The notes under the pieces are model-generated. The model did not search any database, was not told the origin of the DNA, and worked only from the letters and a program-made list of their open reading frames with translations. A stretch of 11,484 bases of DNA from Clostridiales bacterium. GTDB lineage: Bacteria > Bacillota > Clostridia > Oscillospirales > QAMX01. Below, piece by piece: positions 1 to 5,736 of this stretch. A program made the position numbers and the translations under genes. Positions within the stretch are counted from its first letter, which is position 1; each line of letters opens with the position of its first letter. Where the stretch lies: assembly GCA_016303065.1 (NCBI GenBank), contig JAEDMJ010000053.1:1-11484 (forward strand), in the 5' to 3' direction.

Positions 1-2
1 AC

Positions 3-308
3 GGTATATCGGTATCAATGAAGCCGGAAAAAACACTGCAAAACCCCGTTGTCTATTCTCTGAAATCCGACGGCAGTTTATCGCTGCTTTCAGCCGATGT
101 GAAAAACGGTACGATAACCTTTACCACAGACGGCAGTCCGTATTATGTCCTCGGTGAAAAGGCCAGCGGCGGCACTCCCTCTGATCCGGGCGATTCACCT
201 CAGACCGGAGATAACAGCCATATGGCATTGTGGATTGCACTGTTGGCGGTAAGCGTGTTCGCTTTAGCAGGAACTGCTGTATATAGCAGAAGAAAAAGGG
301 GAAGATAA
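3..308 (+). CDS. C-terminal end of a sortase-anchored surface protein (5' truncated by window edge)
   Basis: The reading frame is open from base 3 to the TAA at 306-308, so the gene starts upstream of the window; the ATG at 18 is internal and has no ribosome binding site. About 101 residues are visible. They contain a beta-rich stretch with the phrase ITFTTDGSPYYVL, which resembles the closing module of many large clostridial surface proteins. A Gly/Ser/Pro/Asp-rich linker follows, then SPQTG, a hydrophobic helix (ALWIALLAVSVFALAG) and a basic tail (RRKRGR). That order (xPxTG, membrane segment, positive tail) is the classical cell-wall sorting signal, although the first residue is Ser rather than Leu. 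The protein is therefore probably cross-linked to peptidoglycan by a sortase. Its ligand-binding or enzymatic part lies outside the window, so its specific function is unknown. A terminator follows 40 bases after the stop. Confidence 0.8.
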   Translation, partial: GISVSMKPEKTLQNPVVYSLKSDGSLSLLSADVKNGTITFTTDGSPYYVLGEKASGGTPSDPGDSPQTGDNSHMALWIALLAVSVFALAGTAVYSRRKRGR

Positions 309-347
309 CATAATTTCAATCGAGTGTGCGGTGCACATTCGCAAAGC

Positions 348-390
348 TCCCTCCTATCGGGTACACTGTATCTGACAGGAGGGATTTTTT
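348..390 (+). terminator. Rho-independent terminator after the wall-anchored protein gene
   Basis: An 8-bp perfect stem (TCCCTCCT at 348-355 with AGGAGGGA at 377-384) encloses a 21-base loop and is followed directly by six T (385-390). It sits 40 bases after the stop codon of the upstream gene, in the correct orientation. The long loop is slightly unusual. Confidence 0.75.
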
Positions 391-585
391 ATGAAATAAA
401 GCAGCCTTATACTATAACTGATCACAGAGGATGATGAATAGACTGCTCATCAAGCGCCTTTTCTTCGCTTTTACCCCTGTTTACGCACCTTATTGCCCGT
501 CTTTCGCAAAAAAAAGCACTTGCGTTGAATAAACACTGGTTTACCTTTTGCAAACGCGAACCGTCGCCGAAATGACCTTCTCCCC
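391..585. other. Gene-free stretch between two convergent transcription units
   Basis: No convincing gene is seen. A 33-codon ATG frame at 431-532 has no properly spaced ribosome binding site (AGAGG directly abuts the ATG) and resembles nothing I know. A TATACT hexamer occurs near 408 but has no matching -35 element. The stretch is best read as untranslated spacer between the terminators of the two flanking surface-protein genes. Confidence 0.5.
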
Positions 586-617
586 TCCCCTGCCCAAAAC
601 GCGTTTTGGGCAGGGGA
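586..617. repeat. Perfect 32-bp palindrome in the convergent spacer
   Basis: Bases 586-601 (TCCCCTGCCCAAAACG) are the exact reverse complement of 602-617, centred on an MluI-like ACGCGT. As RNA this would form a very stable hairpin on either strand, but no T-run follows immediately in either direction. It lies just beyond the terminator hairpin of the leftward gene. It may be a backup bidirectional terminator, a dispersed REP-like palindrome, or a protein-binding site; the sequence alone does not decide. Confidence 0.7.
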
Positions 618-637
618 AAGAGCTTCTTTTCCGATGC

Positions 638-682
638 AAAAGCAAGCGCCCTTTTCGGAAGAAAATCCCGAAAAGGGCGCTT
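638..682 (-). terminator. Rho-independent terminator of the large surface-protein gene
   Basis: A 15-bp perfect stem (644-658 with 668-682, core GCGCCC/GGGCGC) has a 9-base loop. On the minus strand it is followed by a short T-run (complement of AAAA at 638-641). It begins about 30 bases after the stop codon at 713-715, in the right orientation. Confidence 0.8.
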
Positions 683-712
683 ACCGATATGCGCAACTAT
701 AAAAAACTCAGC

Positions 713-3700
713 TTAAGCTTTCCTGCGTTTTACGAATACGAACGCAGAGAGTCCTCCGACAATCGCCCCCGAAGCAAGCATAAGCCAGCCCCAAAGCGCG
801 ATATTGCCGCTGTATCCCGTGTACGGATCGTCGATTTCAGTGTTGGTGACAGTAAAGTCGTTTCCGTCGGAAGAAACCGTCTTTCTGTATCCCTCCGGAA
901 CCTCCGGCTCGTCAACGGTCCACTCGTGATCGGCTTCAAGCCCGGTCCAGGTATACTCCCAGCCGTTCTCTTCAGAAAGCACAACTTTGTCAAAGCTGTC
1001 GCCGTCGCAGAAGAGCTCGACCGTGACCGACTCGGGACGCTCGGCGTCGTCGGAGCCGACCCAGACCTTTCTGACCGAAATATCAACGGTTTCGGGAACA
1101 ACAATCCTGCTGTTCTCAACAGTCAGGCTTTCGGCGCCGTCGACAGTCACGGTATAGACATTGGAGGTGACAAAGACTCCGTTTTCAAGAGCTGTTTCCG
1201 CCTTTGCCTCAATCCTGATCTCCCACACCGTATCAACCGCGGCATAGCCTTCCGGGGCGGCAATCTCCTTCAAAAAGAGCGTTACAAACTCCCCGGCTTC
1301 CGGAAGGAAGTCAAGAAGCGCCTCTTCGTCGGTTCCGACAACGGCGGTTCCCGCGGTGAACGTCATGATCGGCTCTGCCGCATCTTCGGATTCGAATATT
1401 CCGAATTCCGCACCTTCGATGACATCTTCTCCGTCGGTCTTAACAACGGTAAAGCTGCCGTCGACCACGGCTTCCTCCGTTTTCTTTTCATTGACGACCG
1501 AAACGCCGTCCTTGCCTTCGATGGTCAGACGGTATATTGAAGTGGTTATGAATGCGTCCTGAGCTTCGTCATAGACGGCCGTGCCGACCTCAACGCTTAT
1601 AACGATCTCCCAGGAATCGGAGCTTGCCCCGTACCCCTCGGGAGCGGAGACCTCTCTGAGGGTGAAGACGGCGGATTCTCCGTCAACGGTCGGAAGAAGT
1701 CCGTCAAACATCCCGTCCGCCGTGGAAAGAACCTTCTGTCCGGCGGTAAAGGAGCCGAGCGGCAGTCCGTTTCCGTCAACGATTTCGAACACCGCGCCTT
1801 CAAGGCGGTTTCCTTCCCCGTCGACCTTATCAACGGTAGCACTGCCGTCAATGACGGCTTCTCCGGTTTTCTGCTTGTTTACAACGCTTATGCTCTTGCC
1901 GTTTTCAACGAAAATCGTATAGGTTGTCGTGGTGATGAAAACATCGTCCTTCAGCGATTCTTCCGCATCAGCAGAGATCGTAATGGTCCATCCGCTCTCC
2001 GCTTTTGAATATCCCAGAGGAGCTTTTTTCTCGATAAGGGTCAGAGTGATCGACTCTCCGGCCTTCGGCAGAATGCCAGCAAAGCATCTGTCCGAAGTGG
2101 AAATGACCTTTTCTCCTGCCGCAAAGGTATCTATAACGCTTCCGTCAGCGTCAACGATTTCAAACTCCGCGCCGTCAAGCTTCTGGCTGTTCCCGTCGAC
2201 CTTGGTAACGGTGACGCTGTCGTGAACGGTCGCGGCTCCGGTGTTTTTGACATAGGTGTTCTCGATGACGACTTTCGCGGTCTCTCCCGCAGCAACGGTT
2301 ACACCGTCGTTTTCAAGGCCGCCAAACAAAACCGTCAGAGTATAGCCGTCTCTTTCCGCACCGGTTTCCGAGATTTTGTAGTATCCCGGAACGAGTCCGT
2401 CAACGGTCGCCGACCAGTCGTTTGCGGCATTGAGCGTCACGGTTTTGCTGTACCCTACACCGTCTCTTATGCTGACCGAAATGCTATCTATATCGTCCGC
2501 ATCAAGGGCGCTTTCGTTCCCGAAGGTCTTTGAAATGCTCAGAGAGCCCGTGGTGGGCTTTAACGCGTATTCATTGTCCAGAGTCAGTGCAACGGTCTTT
2601 TCCAGGCTGTCTTCGGAAACCGTGAAAAGCATTCCGCTGACAGAGGCATTGACCGCCGTGAGCACCGGGGCATAGCTGTATCCGTCCTTCGCGGCGTTCG
2701 TCTCTTCAACGACATACGTTCCCGCGGAAAGCAGGACGTTCAGGTAGAGCCGGTCGCCGGAGGGAACGGTTCCGCTCCATATTGCCTCGCCGGACTTTTC
2801 GCCGGCGGCATCGGCGCTGTAAATGCTGACTGTCGGGTCGCTGTATCCCTCAGTCTCGCCCGAAACGGTTTTTGCGATGCTGAGAGCCGCCCTGCCGCTC
2901 AGTTTTCTGTTTGTAAACACAACGACGGGGATCTCGTCGTCATTCTTCGCTTCGACCGTATAGTCCTTTGAGTAATTGTCGCCGACATTGCCGTTGGCGT
3001 CCAGAATGACGTATCCGTCCTTCTGTATCTCGGTTATGGTGTATACTCCCACAGGGAGATTTTCCAGAACAACGGTTTCTCCGCCCTTAACGGAAATAAC
3101 CGTGTTCCCGCCGGACGCGACATAGCCGTTGCCGGCGTCAAACCCAAGCGTGTTTCCTGCCGCGTCTTTCAGGGTAAAGTCAAACGCTTCGGCGTCGTCC
3201 AGCACTTCTCCGCTTCCGTCAACGATGACCTTTTCAACGGCAAGCTTGCCGCTGGTGATATAAAGAGAGAGTCCGGTCGCATTGATATAAAGATCCAGTC
3301 CGGAGGGCGTTCCGGTGTGGCCCTCGCTTCTCATGCCTCTTCCGCCGGTGCATTCATTGACGCCGTCGTACTGATAATCCGTTATGTCGGCATAGAACCC
3401 CTTGCTGTCGCTGCTGAACAGCGGCTTCAGCTCGTCGGGAAGCGACGAAAAATAGATCCGCGCGCTGACATAGACGTTCGACATTTTAAAGGTGTTTTCG
3501 ACCCAGGCGATGTCATCGGGATCGATATACTTTCCCCTGCCGAAACTGATGTTGTATTCGTAGTGTCCGCCTTCGCTCTGAGTTCTTACAGTGTAATCCT
3601 CAAAGTCATAAACGCTGCTTCCGACTTTTACGGTTATCGACTGCGGGTCGATATATCCTGTCAGCGAATGCGGCACACCGTCCACTTTTACGGTGTAAAC

Positions 3701-3838
3701 CGCATCAGTCTTAACGTCAATGTGACCGTAACTGCTGCCGTAATTCGGTTTTTTCTGCTGTGCGGCAAAAACGCCCGTCGGAACGACAGTAAGCGCCATC
3801 AGCAGACACAAAACCCATGCAAGCATTCTTTTCTTCAT
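713..3838 (-). CDS. Secreted multi-Cna_B/SpaA surface adhesin or pilin-like protein with xPxTG sorting signal
   Basis: I chose the ATG at 3836-3838 over one 14 codons upstream because GGGAGGAG stands 9 bases before it and it opens a standard signal peptide (MKKRMLAWVL..., residues 1-26). That gives 1041 residues. Residues 27-195 are an unrecognised N-terminal domain, perhaps the binding head. Seven immunoglobulin-like Cna_B/SpaA modules follow. Each shows the Lys/Glu/Asn triad that forms a spontaneous intramolecular isopeptide bond: K203/E270/N310, K323/E378 or E379/N422, K437/E491/N527, K546/E603/N654, K671/E729/N783, K800/E858/N909, K924/E977/N999. The C-terminus has DPYTG (1004-1008), a hydrophobic helix and VKRRKA, so it should be sortase-anchored. 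The first motif residue is Asp, not Leu. No sortase gene is in the window, so pilus polymerisation cannot be judged. The bonds and role are inferred from the family; the residues are read directly. Confidence 0.85.
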   Translation of the reverse strand: MKKRMLAWVLCLLMALTVVPTGVFAAQQKKPNYGSSYGHIDVKTDAVYTVKVDGVPHSLTGYIDPQSITVKVGSSVYDFEDYTVRTQSEGGHYEYNISFGRGKYIDPDDIAWVENTFKMSNVYVSARIYFSSLPDELKPLFSSDSKGFYADITDYQYDGVNECTGGRGMRSEGHTGTPSGLDLYINATGLSLYITSGKLAVEKVIVDGSGEVLDDAEAFDFTLKDAAGNTLGFDAGNGYVASGGNTVISVKGGETVVLENLPVGVYTITEIQKDGYVILDANGNVGDNYSKDYTVEAKNDDEIPVVVFTNRKLSGRAALSIAKTVSGETEGYSDPTVSIYSADAAGEKSGEAIWSGTVPSGDRLYLNVLLSAGTYVVEETNAAKDGYSYAPVLTAVNASVSGMLFTVSEDSLEKTVALTLDNEYALKPTTGSLSISKTFGNESALDADDIDSISVSIRDGVGYSKTVTLNAANDWSATVDGLVPGYYKISETGAERDGYTLTVLFGGLENDGVTVAAGETAKVVIENTYVKNTGAATVHDSVTVTKVDGNSQKLDGAEFEIVDADGSVIDTFAAGEKVISTSDRCFAGILPKAGESITLTLIEKKAPLGYSKAESGWTITISADAEESLKDDVFITTTTYTIFVENGKSISVVNKQKTGEAVIDGSATVDKVDGEGNRLEGAVFEIVDGNGLPLGSFTAGQKVLSTADGMFDGLLPTVDGESAVFTLREVSAPEGYGASSDSWEIVISVEVGTAVYDEAQDAFITTSIYRLTIEGKDGVSVVNEKKTEEAVVDGSFTVVKTDGEDVIEGAEFGIFESEDAAEPIMTFTAGTAVVGTDEEALLDFLPEAGEFVTLFLKEIAAPEGYAAVDTVWEIRIEAKAETALENGVFVTSNVYTVTVDGAESLTVENSRIVVPETVDISVRKVWVGSDDAERPESVTVELFCDGDSFDKVVLSEENGWEYTWTGLEADHEWTVDEPEVPEGYRKTVSSDGNDFTVTNTEIDDPYTGYSGNIALWGWLMLASGAIVGGLSAFVFVKRRKA
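1088..2218 (-). repeat. Three tandem ~125-residue SpaA-like modules within the surface protein
   Basis: Residues about 541-665, 666-795 and 796-917 are diverged copies of one module. Their triad lysines are 125 and 129 residues apart, and the next lysine is 124 further on. Within each copy the Lys-to-Glu distance is 57-58 and the Lys-to-Asn distance is 108-112. Shared phrases are VDG-near-Lys, GAEFEIVD-like, TAG(Q/E)KV, APEGY-like, VFITT-like and SVVN-like. This points to internal duplication. The other four modules are shorter and less alike. Confidence 0.75.
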
Positions 3839-3891
3839 GCGTCTTCTCCTCCCGAAAATTTTTGCTCTTCCATCCGTCAAGTGGTATTGTC

Positions 3892-3912
3892 AAGCGATAT
3901 TATATATCGCTT
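3892..3912. promoter_or_regulatory. Operator-like palindrome at the transcript start of the surface-protein gene
   Basis: Two perfect 9-base arms (AAGCGATAT at 3892-3900 and ATATCGCTT at 3904-3912) are separated by 3 bases. The site lies just downstream of the minus-strand -10 box (3921-3926), so it covers about +2 to +22 of the predicted transcript. It could be a repressor operator or a 5' hairpin in the mRNA. Two CTTGAC words on the minus strand follow it toward the gene. Confidence 0.5.
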
Positions 3913-3920
3913 TCTTTAAA

Positions 3921-3949
3921 ATTATATCTCAGTTTTTACTTTAAGTCAA
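3921..3949 (-). promoter_or_regulatory. Sigma-A type promoter for the large surface-protein gene
   Basis: Read on the minus strand, TTGACT (3949-3944) and TATAAT (3926-3921) are 17 bases apart, close to the ideal housekeeping promoter. It lies about 80 bases upstream of the start codon, giving a leader of about 75 bases that includes the palindrome at 3892-3912. Confidence 0.8.
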
Positions 3950-4072
3950 CACCGCATCGCCCATATTTTTCCGGCAAAAACTGCCTTTTTTCGCAAAAAA
4001 AACAAGCATTTTCCACAATGAACCGGAAGCCCCGCTTTTTTCGCGGGCATTTCCTCCAATAAACGACTGTTC

Positions 4073-4101
4073 TTGAAAAAATCTCCGGCGCATGCTATAA
4101 T
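4073..4101 (+). promoter_or_regulatory. Sigma-A type promoter for the deacetylase/glycosidase-fold gene
   Basis: TTGAAA (4073-4078), a 17-base spacer and TATAAT (4096-4101) precede the start codon at 4137 by 35 bases. The ribosome binding site AAAGGAG is at 4122-4128. The promoter is divergent from that of the surface-protein gene, with about 120 bases of AT-rich spacer between them that holds no gene. Confidence 0.75.
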
Positions 4102-4136
4102 CCTGTCAGCAATATCCGCCGAAAGGAGAAACGCCC

Positions 4137-5672
4137 ATGAAAAAACGTCAGATAGTGAATATCGTGAACTTTATCCGCGCCGTCGAACCCCGAACCCCCA
4201 CCGATATGCTGCTTCCCGTCAAAGAGCAGATCCGGCTGATGAAAAAGCACCGCCTCCGCGGAACCTTTCTTCTGCAGTACGACGCGCTCATCCTCCCCGA
4301 ATTCACCGGCCTTCTGAAAGAACTCGACCCGGAGCAGTTTGAACTCGGCGTCTGGTTTGAAACGGTACGCCCCCTGGTCGAGCGGGCCGGGCTTGAATGG
4401 CGCGGGCGTTTTCCCTGGGACTGGCACGCGCACCGCGGATTTTCGGTGGGCTATACGAAAGAGAACCGCGAAAAGCTGGCGGACATTTTCTACGAAGAGT
4501 TCAAAAAGGTTTTCGGAGCCTATCCCCGGGTTTTCGGCTCGTGGTTTTTCGACTCGCACACGGTCCGCTATATCTCCGGCAAATACGGCATGGACGCGCT
4601 GTGCAACTGCAAGGAGCAATTCGGCACGGACGGCTACACCCTCTGGGGCGGATATTACGGCCAGGGCTATTACCCCAGCCGCACAAACGTCTTTATGCCC
4701 GCGCAAAACCCGGAGCATCAGCTTCCCGTGCCGCTGTTCCGGATGCTCGGTTCCGACCCGGTATACCAGTACGACGCGGGGCTCGACATGAACGCGGGCG
4801 CCGAGGAATCCCAGCGGGTCATAACCCTTGAACCGGTCTACTCCTCCTCCGGAGGCGGAAACCCCAAATGGGTCGACTGGTTTATGTCCGAAAATTTCAA
4901 CGGCGACTGCCTCTCCTTTGGCTATGCCCAGGCGGGACAGGAAAACAGCTTCGGCTGGCCGGGCATGAGGGACGGACTCACATACCAGTTTGCCCTCTTT
5001 GAAAGACTGCAAAACGAGGGAAAGATCGCCGTCGAACCCCTGGGCGACACCGGACGCTGGTTCAAAAAACAGTACGCCGAAACTCCGGCCTCCGCCATAA
5101 CCGCCCACAGCGCCTGGAACGACAGCGAGAAAAAATCCGTCTGGTTTTCAAACAAAAACTACCGCGCAAATCTCTTTCTCGACCATGGGGTTCTGCGCTT
5201 CCGGGACGTCCACCTTTTCCGTGAAAGCTTCCCAGACCCCTTTGAAAACACCGTCTGCGAATCAAACAGCGCGGTCTATGAGACGCTCCCCCTTGTCGAC
5301 GGAAATCTGCACAGCGGAAACGGCGTTCTCTCCGGACTCTATTTCACAAAAACCGACGGCTCACCCCTTTTACCGTCCGGAGAAATGACCTTCACCGAAA
5401 ACCCCGGCGGCTCCGCCGCCGTGGACTTCGGAAACCTGACCGTAACGTTCCGGGAAAGCTCCGTCCGGATCGAATCCGGCTCCGGCTTCATCCTCTCCCA
5501 CCGTCTCGGCCGCACCGACCGGCATATGCCCTCCGTCCGGGGACTTGCAAAGGACGGTCTCCGGCTTTTCTACAAAGGCGAAAGCTACGGCGTTTTCCTT
5601 CCTCGGGGCTTCTTTGCCGATGAAAAAACGATCTGCTCCGTCAACGGAGCCGTCGAGGCAAGCTTTGGCTGA
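4137..5672 (+). CDS. Two-domain putative carbohydrate-active protein: N-terminal NodB/GH57-like barrel plus C-terminal beta-sandwich
   Basis: The 511-residue protein starts at ATG 4137, 8 bases after AAAGGAG, and has no signal peptide or membrane segment, so it is probably cytoplasmic. Residues about 1-315 look like a (beta/alpha) barrel of the polysaccharide-deacetylase/GH57-GH38 kind: a first strand IVNIVNFIRAVEPR, an early segment LPVKEQIRLMKKHRLRGTFLLQYDAL typical of that fold, then WDWHAHRGF (94-102), GSWFFDSHTVRYI (134-146) and an aromatic-rich YTLWGGYYGQGYY (167-179). Candidate active-site residues are D95, H97, H99, D139 and H141. Residues about 320-511 appear all-beta. The architecture is reminiscent of the DUF3863/DUF3864 pair, but I cannot confirm that without a profile search. 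Substrate and reaction are unknown. Neighbouring GH110-like and GH172-like genes suggest a role in breakdown of a glycan or glycoside. Confidence 0.6.
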   Translation: MKKRQIVNIVNFIRAVEPRTPTDMLLPVKEQIRLMKKHRLRGTFLLQYDALILPEFTGLLKELDPEQFELGVWFETVRPLVERAGLEWRGRFPWDWHAHRGFSVGYTKENREKLADIFYEEFKKVFGAYPRVFGSWFFDSHTVRYISGKYGMDALCNCKEQFGTDGYTLWGGYYGQGYYPSRTNVFMPAQNPEHQLPVPLFRMLGSDPVYQYDAGLDMNAGAEESQRVITLEPVYSSSGGGNPKWVDWFMSENFNGDCLSFGYAQAGQENSFGWPGMRDGLTYQFALFERLQNEGKIAVEPLGDTGRWFKKQYAETPASAITAHSAWNDSEKKSVWFSNKNYRANLFLDHGVLRFRDVHLFRESFPDPFENTVCESNSAVYETLPLVDGNLHSGNGVLSGLYFTKTDGSPLLPSGEMTFTENPGGSAAVDFGNLTVTFRESSVRIESGSGFILSHRLGRTDRHMPSVRGLAKDGLRLFYKGESYGVFLPRGFFADEKTICSVNGAVEASFG

Positions 5673-5683
5673 TCTGCCCCTTT

Positions 5684-5724
5684 TACGCGCGCAAAAAGCG
5701 CCGCCCGCGTAGGTTTGCTTTTTT
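5684..5724 (+). terminator. Possible weak terminator between convergent genes
   Basis: TACGCG (5684-5689) can pair with CGCGTA (5706-5711), with a small inner CGC/GCG stem (5690-5692 with 5698-5700). Six T follow at 5719-5724 after a short gap. The stem is short and the T-run is 7 bases away, so this is tentative. The spacer between the two convergent stop codons is only 64 bases. Confidence 0.35.
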
Positions 5725-5736
5725 CGCTTCCCGCCG

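Noticed and set aside
431..532. Possible 33-residue small protein
   Set aside because: The purine-rich AGAGG abuts the ATG with no spacing, the sequence resembles no known small protein, and it lies past a terminator with no promoter of its own.
548..1540. 330-codon open frame on the plus strand, antisense to the surface-protein gene
   Set aside because: It lies opposite a clearly real gene with signal peptide, modules and anchor, starts inside the palindromic spacer, has no ribosome binding site and a low-complexity basic composition. It is a codon-bias shadow.
713..3838. Possibility that the large gene is a classical pilus operon
   Set aside because: No sortase, minor pilin or signal peptidase gene is visible and both neighbours are on the other strand, so only a single anchored protein can be supported.
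3973..3991. GGCA/TGCC hairpin followed by six T, terminator-like
   Set aside because: The stem is only 4 bp and no plus-strand gene ends upstream of it; it lies in the spacer between two divergent promoters.
4031..4047. CCCGC/GCGGG hairpin upstream of the 4137 gene
   Set aside because: A 5-bp stem with the T-run in its loop and none after it; it sits before the -35 box and has no clear role.
4095..5108. 337-codon open frame on the minus strand opposite the deacetylase-fold gene
   Set aside because: No ribosome binding site or recognisable domain, and it runs antisense through a gene with its own promoter and ribosome binding site. Long antisense frames are expected at this GC content.
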